A stretch of 64,000 nt of DNA from Spirochaetia bacterium (GCA_029880265.1 JAOUOT010000001.1:83485-147484); one strand, 5' to 3'. Shown: positions 16,725 to 25,382, counted from the first letter of the stretch. Translations and numbers: made by a program. Notes: generated by a model not told the origin, from the letters alone.

Positions 16725-17975
16725 TTAGGTCTTCTTTTTCTTTTTTTTCGCCGCCGGAAGCAGTATATTATTTAATATCAATCTATAACCCGCCGAGTCT
16801 TTATGAAGATTCAAGTTTGTAGGCGGGTCTCCTACAAGGTGCTGGTAATCTTCAGGATCATGGCCCGCGTAAAAACTGAAAAATCCGTTTTTATAGCCGC
16901 CATATATATATTTCACCCTTGATGTTCCGAGCGTTTGACCTAAAATTAAAATTCGGGGCTTTATTTTCTCAATATGAAACGCCGTAGTCTGCCCTAAGAA
17001 GCCCTTGATTCTTTTTTCATGATTTTGCGTCAATAAAGACGGTATCGGATCTATATGCGCGTTAAATTCAAATAGCGAAAAAGAGTCTTTATTTTGCAAT
17101 ATGCCCTCGGCCTGCGGATTTATATCGATATCTGAAAATTCATAAAGATAGGGGTCTGAATAAACTTTGAAGTTTTCAAAGGCGAAAGTAAATTCATATT
17201 TTAACTTATCCTGAAAGTTTGGTGTAACAGGCGTTTGATCAATTAACGGATCGACAATGTCAACGTTCTGGGCGGCCAAAGCTATATCAAGAGTATCCGT
17301 AGCCGAACACATCGCGAAAAGAAATCCTCCCTCTGCGACAAACCTTTGAATAGATATGGCCACGTCTTTTTTTTGGTCGGCCACTCTTTTATAGCCCATC
17401 GACGCCGCCGTCTTTTCAAAAAGAAGCCTTCTTGATTCATACCACTGCATATTTTTTGCGTAAGCGTAAAATTTGCCGTATTGTCCGGTAAAGTCTTCGT
17501 GATGAAGATGCAGCCAGTCATATTTTAGCAGTTCGCCCGATAAAACTTCTTTATCCCAAAGTTGTTTATAAGGAATTCCCGAATATTCAAGCGCCATGGT
17601 GACGGCGTCGTCCCATGGTTCGGTTGAAGGCGGCTTATAAATGGCAATTTTAGGAGCTTTCTCAAACTCAAGCTCAGATACATTTTCTGTTTCAATTTTA
17701 TTTTTTACAATTCTTTTTTCTTCTTCTGAATAACGCTCATAACTGATATTGCTCAAAACGGCGTTTTTTTTGACAAACCTGGTTTCAGGCAAAAGAAAAG
17801 AGCCGCCCCTGTAATTTAACAGTATCTTTGCCTTATCGCCTGTTTCAAGAGTCTGATATACCAACCCATACGCCTTTAAATGATCTTTTTGGCCCTCATC
17901 CATGGGTATAAATATTTCTGCATTCAAAGAGAACGAAATTATAGAAAATAATACAATAGCCGTTAATTTTTTCAT
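16725..17975 (-). CDS. Exported protein of the family often mislabelled asparagine synthetase B
   Basis: The 416-residue protein has an N-terminal signal peptide (MKKLTAIVLFSIISFSLNA) and should be exported. The mature part starts AEIFIPMDEGQKDHLKAYG. It includes AKILLNYRGGSF, KAPKIAIYKP, KYDWLHLHHEDFTGQYGKF and EGGFLFAMCSATDTLDIALAA. These blocks recall proteins deposited as asparagine synthetase B in Bacteroidota-type genomes, but no synthetase or N-terminal nucleophile domain is visible. The fold looks like a class I glutamine amidotransferase-like domain: the cysteine in FAMCSATD sits at a nucleophile-elbow-like position, and the HLHHEDF histidines are notable. Function is unknown. The C-terminus is a run of lysines (KKKKKK). 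Confidence 0.65.
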   Translation of the reverse strand: MKKLTAIVLFSIISFSLNAEIFIPMDEGQKDHLKAYGLVYQTLETGDKAKILLNYRGGSFLLPETRFVKKNAVLSNISYERYSEEEKRIVKNKIETENVSELEFEKAPKIAIYKPPSTEPWDDAVTMALEYSGIPYKQLWDKEVLSGELLKYDWLHLHHEDFTGQYGKFYAYAKNMQWYESRRLLFEKTAASMGYKRVADQKKDVAISIQRFVAEGGFLFAMCSATDTLDIALAAQNVDIVDPLIDQTPVTPNFQDKLKYEFTFAFENFKVYSDPYLYEFSDIDINPQAEGILQNKDSFSLFEFNAHIDPIPSLLTQNHEKRIKGFLGQTTAFHIEKIKPRILILGQTLGTSRVKYIYGGYKNGFFSFYAGHDPEDYQHLVGDPPTNLNLHKDSAGYRLILNNILLPAAKKKKKKT

Positions 17976-18315
17976 AATAGTACAGGCATTTGAATTTAAA
18001 CATTCTTATCCGTAAAGATAAAAAAATTAAATACAACAGGGCCTCTGTTAGATAATAAAAATCGAGTGATCGATTATCTTTCTACAATTACAAATATCAA
18101 AACAATTAATATCTTTAATTGGATAATTTAATACTTAAATAAATATTAATTATATTTTCAATTAACTCTATAAATTCCTTAGCTGAAAATTTTTCCATAA
18201 AAACCAAGGTTGAATCTACTTTTACAGATGTACCGGTCTTTTTATTAAAATATACGCCTCGATCTGTAGATTTACTTCTTTATACAAATTGACAAATCAT
18301 GTGCATTCTAAAATA
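17976..18315. other. Divergent intergenic region without recognised gene
   Basis: About 340 bp of very AT-rich DNA separate the exported protein gene (minus) from the HD-GYP regulator (plus). It must contain promoters for both. The only structure noticed is a small inverted repeat AATCGA-GTGA-TCGATT at about 18059-18075. No convincing -35/-10 pair or small coding frame was found. Confidence 0.4.
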
Positions 18316-19413
18316 ATGCTTTTAGAAGAGAAGAAAGAATACTTAAAAATAATGAACGAGAATAACAAGTACCATAACGCCAAAATTCTAATTGTCGACG
18401 ATAATGAAATTAATATCATACTTATTGAAAAAGTGCTTAGAAAAAGCGGATATAAAAACATTAAAACGACTACCGATTCGACAAATGTATTAAATTTATA
18501 TCAAAGCAATAATTTTGATCTTATCTTGCTTGATCTTCGAATGCCAAATATGGACGGTTTTGAGGTATTAGACGCTTTAAAAAAAGCGGAACAAAATAGT
18601 TATCTGCCTGTTATTGTTTTGACCGCCGACTCTGACAGAGACGTTCGAATAAACGCTCTCGCTAAAGGCGCGAAAGATTTTATTACAAAACCGATAGATC
18701 AGCTTGAAACGTTGACAAGAATTGAAAATATGCTTGAGGTAAGATTTTTACACAATCAAATAAGAAATCAGAATATTATTCTTGAAGAGAAAGTGGCAGA
18801 AAGAACAGCAGAGCTTTATGAGTCTCGTCTTGAGATTATTCAAAAGATGACAAAGGCGTCTGAATACAGAGATAACGAAACGGGAAATCATATTCTTAGA
18901 ATAAGTAAGTATTCAGAAATTCTCGGAAAAAAAATGAACTTAACCGCGAAAGAAATTGACTTGATTATTAACGCAAGCCCAATGCATGATGTGGGCAAAA
19001 TCGGCATTTCTGATAATATTTTACTAAAGCCCGGCAAGCTAACCGAAGAAGAATGGGATATTATGAGAAAACATACGATTATAGGGCATGATATTTTAGC
19101 CGACTCGAGGTCAGATTTACTGAAACAAGCCGCTGAAATTGCGTTATACCATCATGAAAAATGGGACGGTACGGGGTATCCTTACGGTAAAAAAAGTCTT
19201 GAAATACCTCTTTTTGCCAGAATTGTGGCCGTCGTAGACGTTTTTGACGCCTTGACCAGCGAGAGGCCCTATAAAAAAGGCTGGCCCGTTGAAGAGGCCG
19301 TTGATGAGATTATAAAATTAAAAGGAATTCACTTTGATCCTGAAATTATAGATGTTTTTCAACAGAGCGTCGACGACTTTAGAAATATTCAAGCAACCTA
19401 CAAAGATAAATAA
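18316..19413 (+). CDS. Response regulator with HD-GYP phosphodiesterase domain (RpfG-like)
   Basis: The N-terminal receiver has the acidic pair ILIVDDNE, the phospho-acceptor in DLILLDLRMPNMDG, IVLTAD, and the switch lysine in DFITKPID. After a coiled linker (EEKVAERTAELYESRLEI) comes an HD-GYP domain. It has SEYRDNETGNHILRIS, the HD motif MHDVGKIGI, GHDIL, and the signature HHEKWDGTGYP. This predicts phosphorylation-controlled hydrolysis of cyclic-di-GMP in the cytoplasm. The ORF track begins at a TTG at 18289; the first ATG is at 18316 and another at 18352, and none has a clear ribosome binding site. The membrane-protein gene starts about 23 bp after the stop, so the two are probably an operon with CapA. 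Confidence 0.88.
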   Translation: MLLEEKKEYLKIMNENNKYHNAKILIVDDNEINIILIEKVLRKSGYKNIKTTTDSTNVLNLYQSNNFDLILLDLRMPNMDGFEVLDALKKAEQNSYLPVIVLTADSDRDVRINALAKGAKDFITKPIDQLETLTRIENMLEVRFLHNQIRNQNIILEEKVAERTAELYESRLEIIQKMTKASEYRDNETGNHILRISKYSEILGKKMNLTAKEIDLIINASPMHDVGKIGISDNILLKPGKLTEEEWDIMRKHTIIGHDILADSRSDLLKQAAEIALYHHEKWDGTGYPYGKKSLEIPLFARIVAVVDVFDALTSERPYKKGWPVEEAVDEIIKLKGIHFDPEIIDVFQQSVDDFRNIQATYKDK

Positions 19414-19436
19414 CGGAAATCATTCAGAGGAAAACA

Positions 19437-20444
19437 ATAAATACAATAGATAAAGAAGTCATTGAAAATCAAATTCATAAAAAAAATCTTGCCTTCTTAG
19501 AAAAGGCGTCTGCGGCGACTATCGCGGCGTTATCTTTTTTATTTATTTTTTTAAAAAGCGGCGAAATCGCGCCCGCTTTATTTTTTGCAATTGTAAACTT
19601 CGCGGCGTCTTGGCTTTATTTTTTTCTATTAAAAAAAGAACTTAACAAATTTATTGCGCATACGGCTGGCGTTGTTTTTTTATTAAATATTTTAATTTTT
19701 TCTTACATGCCGGTTTCAATTTATTTGATTTTAGCGTCTGTTTTATATTTTCTTTTCTTTTTTTTTGCAAACTATTTCGCGAAAAAAAAGAAACTGATAG
19801 GCAAACTAGCCGCTCAAACGGCCTGGATTTTTTTGCTTTTTACAAATTTTTTGCTCACGGGTTTTTTTTATAAAACCAGAGGAGATTATTATGCGAATTC
19901 TTCTTCGATAAACAGCGAGCTTAAGCTTTCAAATAATATAATAAAAACCAACCGTATTCAATGGAAGACCCCCGACTTATGGAATCTCGAAAAATTTCAT
20001 TTCATAGAAAAATTTTTTATGCCGTCTCGGCTTATTTTTCAAATACAGCCCTTTTCTTCGCAGTATCTTATTCGACTTCCCGCAGAGCGCGCCGGAGGAT
20101 GGATTGGCTGCGTTACAATGAGTTCTGAAGTAGTTATCAATTATATTGACGATTACATAAAAAAACAAAATTTTTATTTTTGGCATCCTCTGATTTCTTC
20201 TGAAAATGAAGAAAATTTAATGAAACGCTATACTGAAGATAAATTTTATTTTCGGCCCACATTAAAAAAATATGTTTTTTTAGATTTTATCAATTTAAAA
20301 CCGAAAATATTATATATATTGACCGTTTCAATAAAGCATGAAAATAAAATAAACACGCTTGTTTGGGCGCTAGAGCCTTCCGAAAATACAAGTATAGATT
20401 TTTATATGACTAAAATTATAAAAAATATATCTATAATCAAATGA
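19437..20444 (+). CDS. Multi-pass membrane protein of unknown function with probable ATA start
   Basis: The ORF track gives 245 residues from an internal ATG at 19707, but the frame is open upstream and codes about 90 more residues. These include three hydrophobic helices (ATIAALSFLFIFL, ALFFAIVNFAASWLYFFLL, AGVVFLLNILIFSY). No ATG, GTG, TTG or CTG lies in that stretch. An ATA at 19437 sits 6 bases after an AGAGG ribosome binding site, which I take as the start. The full 335-residue protein has an N-terminal half of about five helices and a soluble C-terminal half with RLPAERAGGWIGCVTM. No family is recognised. It overlaps capA by ATGA and follows the HD-GYP gene closely. Confidence 0.6.
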   Translation: MNTIDKEVIENQIHKKNLAFLEKASAATIAALSFLFIFLKSGEIAPALFFAIVNFAASWLYFFLLKKELNKFIAHTAGVVFLLNILIFSYMPVSIYLILASVLYFLFFFFANYFAKKKKLIGKLAAQTAWIFLLFTNFLLTGFFYKTRGDYYANSSSINSELKLSNNIIKTNRIQWKTPDLWNLEKFHFIEKFFMPSRLIFQIQPFSSQYLIRLPAERAGGWIGCVTMSSEVVINYIDDYIKKQNFYFWHPLISSENEENLMKRYTEDKFYFRPTLKKYVFLDFINLKPKILYILTVSIKHENKINTLVWALEPSENTSIDFYMTKIIKNISIIK

Positions 20445-21601
20445 CAATACTTTTTCAAAACAGATTATTGCGATATTTTTTTGTATATCTTTTGTTGATT
20501 ACCGGTTTCTATGCATTGAACCCTTTTCTCTTTTCAGATGCATCCAAAGATAAGACCAAAGAAATAAACGCCCCAAAAAAAGAATTTTTAAAAATACTGG
20601 CCGTAGGAGATTTCGTGCATCCCGACAACTTTGAATCGTCAGAAATATCCAACAAGCTCGGCAAAAGAAAATACCGGTATGTAAGACCCATCATTCAAGA
20701 AGCCGATATCGCTTTTATCAATCTTGAATCTCCTTTTACCGAGATAAAACCAAAAATTAAAAAAGAATACGCTTTCGTTTCAAAGCCCGAAGAGCTGGAT
20801 CATATTTTATGGGCGGGTTTTAATTTATTTTCGTTGGCCAATAATCATATGTTTGACGCTGGTCTTGAGGGAACACAAGAAACATTGCGGCATCTTAAAG
20901 AAAAAACATTATTATACAATAACAATATTCCCTACGCCTGGGCGGGCGCCGGATTATCTGCAGAAGAAGCTTCGGCCCCCGCATATATAAATATTAAAGA
21001 TAAATATAAAATAGCTTTTTTGGCTTACGGCAATAATGACACTATTTATAATAATATATTCGAAGCAAAGAAAGCGGCCAAAGATATAAAATCATTAAAA
21101 GAAAATAATCTTATTATTGTTTCAATTCATGACGGCGAAGAATATACCCACTGGCCGAGAAAAAAATATAGAAACGCTTATAGAAAAGTCATTGATGCGG
21201 GAGCCGATATCGTATTTGGCCATCACCCTCATGTGGTGCAGGGCATTGAACGATACAAGCATGGCGTTATTTTTTATTCGTTAGGAAACTTCAGCATGGG
21301 AACTTTGCATCCTGAAAACTATAAAGAATATTTATTTTCGATAATCGCCTTGATTAAATGCGAATTAAACGAAACGATAACGCCGGTATCGGTAGAAATA
21401 CTGCCTCTTTATGTCGACAATAAGCAGGCAATGACTTTCGGCGAAGAAAGTTTCGATTTAAGACAATTTATACCGATTGTGCCAAACGAACCTTTCGCGT
21501 CTTTTATATTAGAGAAAATAATAAAACGTTCCAAAGAAATAAAAGGAAATCAAACTATTTATAAAATTGAAAACTCGCGAATTAAGATCAATATAAAATA
21601 A
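20441..21601 (+). CDS. CapA-family metallophosphatase-like protein
   Basis: The 386-residue protein has one N-terminal membrane anchor (about 8-28) followed by a CapA/PgsA-type domain. It shows LKILAVGDFVHP, ADIAFINLESPFTE, GFNLFSLANNHMFDAGLEGTQET, VSIHDGEEYTHWP, and AGADIVFGHHPHVVQGIERYKHGVIFYSLGNFSMG. These are the metal-binding blocks of the family (Asp, Glu, Asn-Asn-His, His, His-Pro-His). Members are linked to poly-gamma-glutamate capsule production, but most roles are unproven, and no other pgs/cap genes are nearby. It is anchored with the domain outside the inner membrane. ATGA overlap with the membrane protein argues that the two work together. Confidence 0.85.
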   Translation: MTILFQNRLLRYFFVYLLLITGFYALNPFLFSDASKDKTKEINAPKKEFLKILAVGDFVHPDNFESSEISNKLGKRKYRYVRPIIQEADIAFINLESPFTEIKPKIKKEYAFVSKPEELDHILWAGFNLFSLANNHMFDAGLEGTQETLRHLKEKTLLYNNNIPYAWAGAGLSAEEASAPAYINIKDKYKIAFLAYGNNDTIYNNIFEAKKAAKDIKSLKENNLIIVSIHDGEEYTHWPRKKYRNAYRKVIDAGADIVFGHHPHVVQGIERYKHGVIFYSLGNFSMGTLHPENYKEYLFSIIALIKCELNETITPVSVEILPLYVDNKQAMTFGEESFDLRQFIPIVPNEPFASFILEKIIKRSKEIKGNQTIYKIENSRIKINIK

Positions 21602-21698
21602 ATTTTTTTTCTTACTTAAAAGAGAGCAGGGTTAAAAAGTTTACAATACCATTAGTTTTTAAGCTTAGTCTTTCTAAAGTTTGAATAGATTTGTAATT

Positions 21699-22127
21699 AT
21701 GAGCAATAAAAACGCATATAATATACTTTTTACCGGTTGGCTTATAGCGCTGATTGCCTCTTTGGGAAGTTTATTTTTTAGTGAAATTATGGAATTTGTT
21801 CCTTGTACTCTTTGTTGGTATCAAAGAGTTTTTATGTATCCCCTGGTTTTTATTTTCTTCGTTTCAATATATAAAATAGAAAAAAATATACTATTATACG
21901 CCGGTCCTCTAATTATAATCGGATGGATTTTCTCTTTTTACCATAATCTCGTACAGTTAAAAATCATTCCTGAAGAGGCCTCGCCGTGCGTTCAAGGCAT
22001 ACCATGCTCTATAAAATATATCAATTGGCTTGGTTTTATAACAATACCGGCTCTTTCTCTTTTTGCCTTTACTTTATTAATTATAACAATGATTGTTTTT
22101 TACAGGAGAGTTTATCATGAAAAATAG
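21699..22127 (+). CDS. Disulfide bond formation protein, DsbB/BdbC type
   Basis: This four-helix membrane protein of about 142 residues has the first redox pair in VPCTLCWYQR. The second pair is in SPCVQGIPCSIKYINWLGFITIPALSLFAF, which is the BdbC-like form. It would reoxidise the thioredoxin-like partner and pass electrons to quinone. The ORF track starts at TTG 21681; the ATG at 21699 (MSNKNAYN) is preferred since it begins the family-like cytoplasmic tail, although neither start has a strong ribosome binding site. Its end overlaps the dsbA-like start by 11 bases. Confidence 0.88.
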   Translation: MSNKNAYNILFTGWLIALIASLGSLFFSEIMEFVPCTLCWYQRVFMYPLVFIFFVSIYKIEKNILLYAGPLIIIGWIFSFYHNLVQLKIIPEEASPCVQGIPCSIKYINWLGFITIPALSLFAFTLLIITMIVFYRRVYHEK

Positions 22128-22770
22128 AGAGAAAATGATTGCCCTAACGGCTTTTATTATGGTGGCTTTGTTTGCAGGGGCCGCCTACTATTTCAAAAAC
22201 AAAAAAGCTGAAGAGCAAAGGCTTATATTAGAGAATAATAGAAAAAGACTGGTAAAAGACTACAGTCCGGTTTATGGAAATACCAATGCTCCCGTTGAAA
22301 TTGTAGAGTTTCTGGATCCCGAATGCGAGTCTTGTAAAAAATTTTATCCCTTTGTAAAAAAAATTCTTAATAATTTTAATGGTAAAGTAAAGCTTGTAGT
22401 TCGATACGCTCCCTTTCATAAAAATTCGATTTTTGCCCTAAAGATACTTGAGGCTGCTCGAAATCAGAATAAATACTGGGAAACAATGACTACCCTCTTT
22501 GAAATGCAGCCGCAATGGGGCGACCACCATAATCCAAAACCTATGCTTATATGGAACTATCTTCCCGATCTTGGTCTGGATATTAGTCAAATAAAAATAG
22601 ACATGGAATCTGATGAAATTATGAATAGAATAAATACTGATATAGAAGACGGTAAGTTTTTGAATGTGAAAAAGACGCCTACATTTTTTGTAAATGGGCG
22701 CCCTCTTCAGGAATTTGGCTACAGACAGCTCTTTGATCTGGTAAAGAAAACTGTTGAAGAATTAGATTAA
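22117..22770 (+). CDS. Membrane-anchored thiol oxidoreductase, DsbA/BdbD type
   Basis: The ATG at 22117 follows an AGGAG ribosome binding site by 8 bases; the longer TTG frame in the track is unlikely. The 217-residue protein has a single N-terminal anchor (IALTAFIMVALFAGAAYYF) and a DsbA-like thioredoxin fold with active site DPECESCKKFYPF. VRYAPFHKNSIFALKILEAAR is followed by the cis-proline region KKTPTFFVNGRPL. It should introduce disulfides into exported proteins and be recycled by the overlapping DsbB-type gene. The short CESC motif is like BdbD rather than Escherichia coli CPHC. Confidence 0.9.
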   Translation: MKNREKMIALTAFIMVALFAGAAYYFKNKKAEEQRLILENNRKRLVKDYSPVYGNTNAPVEIVEFLDPECESCKKFYPFVKKILNNFNGKVKLVVRYAPFHKNSIFALKILEAARNQNKYWETMTTLFEMQPQWGDHHNPKPMLIWNYLPDLGLDISQIKIDMESDEIMNRINTDIEDGKFLNVKKTPTFFVNGRPLQEFGYRQLFDLVKKTVEELD

Positions 22771-22856
22771 ATCAACAGTTAAAAAACCTGGTTAAATTAC
22801 GAGGTTTCTCAGGTTTATAATTATTTACAAATTGTCCAATAATAACAAATTTACGC

Positions 22857-23147
22857 ATGAGCAAAAAATTATTGCCCTCAAATCTGGTTTTTGAAGAAGC
22901 CTTAAAAGAATTAGAAGAGATAGCCGGCATTCTAGAAGAAGGGAAAGAATCTCTTGAAAAATCAATAGAGTTATATGAGAAAGGCGTTCTCTTGAAAGAA
23001 TTTTGTGAGAAAAAACTAAAAGAGGCCGAAGGCAAGTGGATGGTTTTAAAAAAGAAGAAAAACGGCGAGGTTGTCGCCGAAGAAATCGCTAACGATAGAA
23101 TACCCGATTCTAATGAAATTCAGGGCGTTCAAGAAGAAATGTTTTAA
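22857..23147 (+). CDS. xseB: Exodeoxyribonuclease VII small subunit
   Basis: The 96-residue protein carries the XseB helical pair LVFEEALKELEEIAGILEEGKESLEKSIELYEKGVLLKEFCEKKLKEAEGK. Glu/Lys-rich heptads match the family (usual length about 70-90). XseB binds the large catalytic subunit XseA to degrade single-stranded DNA. XseA is not in this window. The last 25 residues are a non-conserved acidic tail. The TAA is followed immediately by the ATG of the isomerase gene, so they are co-transcribed. Confidence 0.9.
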   Translation: MSKKLLPSNLVFEEALKELEEIAGILEEGKESLEKSIELYEKGVLLKEFCEKKLKEAEGKWMVLKKKKNGEVVAEEIANDRIPDSNEIQGVQEEMF

Positions 23148-24128
23148 ATGGCCGAAAATCAAACCGAAACCATTATTAATACGTTGACCGACCAGGTTGA
23201 GTCGCTGCGAATAAATCTTGAAAATAATCGATTTATTTTACAAATTCAAAAAGCCGCCGAACTGTTGGCCTCAAGCTCAAACCGAATCATTGTTACCGGC
23301 ATGGGGAAATCGGGTCTTATTGCCCGCAAGACCGCGGCAACCCTTACATCAACCGGAACGCCCGCCGTATTTTTACATCCTGCTGACGCTCTTCACGGCG
23401 ACATGGGCAATATTCTGCCTAAAGAAGTTGTTTTGGCCTTCAGCAATTCAGGAGAAACCAGAGAAATTATAGAGCTTCTTCCCAATATTAAAGTTTTAGG
23501 CGCAAAACTGGTCGCTGTAACTCAAGTAGAAAACAGCGCTTTAGCCAAAGAAGCCGAAGCGCCAGTGATATTTAAGATCACAAAAGAAGGATGTCCGCTC
23601 AATTTGGCTCCTATGGCTTCAACAACAGTTTCGCTATGTATAGGAGACGCTATCGCATCTGCTCTTATCAAAATAAAAAAATTTGAAGTCAAAGACTTTG
23701 GCCGGTTTCATCCGTCGGGCTCTTTGGGAAAAAAAATCTTAACAAAAGTTTCAGACGTGATGCCGAGCGCTAAAAACTTTGCGGTTTCAAAAAAAGAAAC
23801 TTTTAAGAACGTGCTTTCTGAAATGGTTTCGAGCAATTTAGGGGCGCTTTTAGTTACAGGCTCTAAAGGTCATTTAAGAGGCATAATAACCGACGGCGAC
23901 TTAAAGCGCCTTCTTGACAAATATGAATTAAGTTTAGAGCGATTAATGTCAAAATCTGCCGAAGAAATCATGAGCCCAGAGCCCGCTTTTGTGTATCCTG
24001 AAATTCTGGTTGAAGAAGCTTTAGCGATTATGCACGAGAAGAAAACTTATATATTGCCGGTTGTCGATAAATCAAAGAAGCCTACGGGCGTCATTCGAAT
24101 GCATGATATTATAGCGTATTCAAAATAG
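23148..24128 (+). CDS. kdsD: Arabinose-5-phosphate isomerase (KdsD/KpsF type)
   Basis: The 326-residue protein has an N-terminal SIS domain and two C-terminal CBS motifs. The SIS part reads VTGMGKSGLIARKTAATLTSTGTPAVFLHPADALHGDMG, then SNSGETREIIELLP and GRFHPSGSLGKKIL. The CBS region starts SDVMPSAKNF and ends in TYILPVVDKSKKPTGVIRMHDII. The enzyme converts ribulose-5-phosphate to arabinose-5-phosphate, the first step to Kdo, which points to an outer membrane with Kdo-containing LPS. Its length is typical. It converges with the PAS protein gene with 3 bp between stops. Confidence 0.93.
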   Translation: MAENQTETIINTLTDQVESLRINLENNRFILQIQKAAELLASSSNRIIVTGMGKSGLIARKTAATLTSTGTPAVFLHPADALHGDMGNILPKEVVLAFSNSGETREIIELLPNIKVLGAKLVAVTQVENSALAKEAEAPVIFKITKEGCPLNLAPMASTTVSLCIGDAIASALIKIKKFEVKDFGRFHPSGSLGKKILTKVSDVMPSAKNFAVSKKETFKNVLSEMVSSNLGALLVTGSKGHLRGIITDGDLKRLLDKYELSLERLMSKSAEEIMSPEPAFVYPEILVEEALAIMHEKKTYILPVVDKSKKPTGVIRMHDIIAYSK

Positions 24129-24131
24129 ATT

Positions 24132-25256
24132 TTAAAGAGAATCTTCTTCCATCGAATTCTGCAATTCGTCTATAGCGGTAATGATTTCGTTTACCATGCT
24201 TTCATTAAGCGAAGAAAAATTTTGTTTCATATTATGAAGAACCTTTTCAAGATTGTGGGTCTTACGAACTAAAAAGGTTAAGCCAAGATTCAGGGCCTTT
24301 ACCCTAAACTGCGATAAAAAGAGAAGGGCTTCGTTAATTCTTGAAACGTCTCTTTGAGAAAATAATCCTTTTAATGACGTTTTTATCTGCTTTATGAGAT
24401 TGTTTCCTTCTTGTATAAACTGCTGGTATAATTCAATGCCTGCGTTAAGTATTTGAGCCGTTTTATCAAGCTCAGTGCGGGCAGAAGCGGCCGCTTCTTC
24501 AAGCTGTTTCTTTAAGTTTACGGTTTCGGTGATATCTTCTATGTGCACCATAACTTTTTTAATGATAACATCGTTCCATACGCGATAGAATTCTACGGCG
24601 AGAATTTTTTTATTAGAGCCGTCTTCGCTCTCATATTCGATGATATTAAAAGGATTATGTTCATTGATATCTTCATTTATAAACATTTCATGATTAAATA
24701 TTTCATTGAGATAATTTGTTAAAAATTGTCTGCTGCCCTCTTTTGAAGGGAAAAGTAAATTTTCAATTTTTTTACCCGCGAGTTTTTTTGTGCCGAAGAT
24801 CTTTTCGCATATAGACGAATAATCAGATTCAATATTAAACTGGGGATCAATCAGCATTATGCCTATATGTATATTATTTAAAATATCGGCCATTTTTTTA
24901 CGCTGTATATTTCTGTTAATTGTACCCAATGCTCCGAAAACAATCGCTAATGCAATTGTTGCGATATCAAAAACAGCCATGAAAACCGGCTGAGACAGAT
25001 GAAGGTCTACCCAATGCTTAAAAAATACAAAAAAATGTTTTACGTCATGCTCGCGCAAACCTATGGAGCCAAAATAATCTCCCACAACATAGGCGGCCGG
25101 CACCTGTAAACCGGCTAAAAATCCGAAAAAAATATACGGATTCTTAAATATGTTATAGGTAAACGATTCGGTCAAAAGAGCCTTTATAAAAAGCTTAAAC
25201 ATATTAAATATGTTCAAGCTTGCTGTAGGCGATTTTATTTTTTGTTCCATGGGCAA
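24132..25256 (-). CDS. Membrane PAS protein with C-terminal Hpt-like helical domain
   Basis: The 374-residue protein has two or three membrane helices in the first 125 residues (IFFGFLAGLQVPAAYVVG, FDIATIALAIVFGALG). Next comes a PAS domain at about 132-250 (ILNNIHIGIMLIDPQFNIE...MVHIEDITETV), a coiled coil (KKQLEEAAASARTELDK), and a helical bundle. The bundle segment SQFRVKALNLGLTFLVRKTHNLEKVLHNM resembles the Hpt pattern H-T-x-K-G-x-A-R-x-L-G-L, but serine stands where the phospho-histidine should be. No kinase ATPase domain follows. It may be a sensor or scaffold that signals by protein contact. Recognition of the Hpt fold is by eye only. Confidence 0.65.
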   Translation of the reverse strand: MPMEQKIKSPTASLNIFNMFKLFIKALLTESFTYNIFKNPYIFFGFLAGLQVPAAYVVGDYFGSIGLREHDVKHFFVFFKHWVDLHLSQPVFMAVFDIATIALAIVFGALGTINRNIQRKKMADILNNIHIGIMLIDPQFNIESDYSSICEKIFGTKKLAGKKIENLLFPSKEGSRQFLTNYLNEIFNHEMFINEDINEHNPFNIIEYESEDGSNKKILAVEFYRVWNDVIIKKVMVHIEDITETVNLKKQLEEAAASARTELDKTAQILNAGIELYQQFIQEGNNLIKQIKTSLKGLFSQRDVSRINEALLFLSQFRVKALNLGLTFLVRKTHNLEKVLHNMKQNFSSLNESMVNEIITAIDELQNSMEEDSL

Positions 25257-25324
25257 ATCTCTATAAGTACTTCGCTAAGACTTCAAGCTTTTTTTGCGAA
25301 TATTATGACAAAACCGGCATTATT

Positions 25325-25337
25325 TTGACGGCGTCAA
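25325..25337 (+). promoter_or_regulatory. Inverted repeat containing a -35-like box upstream of serS
   Basis: TTGACG-G-CGTCAA is a perfect 13-base hyphenated palindrome 45 bases before the serS ATG. The left half is a good sigma-70 -35 box, but the hexamers 17-19 bases downstream (TTTTAC, TTTACA, TTACAT) are poor -10 boxes. It may be an operator overlapping a promoter. Confidence 0.3.
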
Positions 25338-25382
25338 TAAAAAATTGTTTTACATAGTTTTTCGATTCGCTTATTTGACATT

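Noticed and set aside
17900-17975. Asparagine synthetase function for the exported protein
   Set aside because: The signal peptide and absence of synthetase motifs argue against that function despite the common database label.
22771-22856. Arms AAACCTG and CAGGTTT between dsbA and xseB as a terminator
   Set aside because: The 20-base loop and lack of a T-tract after the stem make an intrinsic terminator unconvincing.
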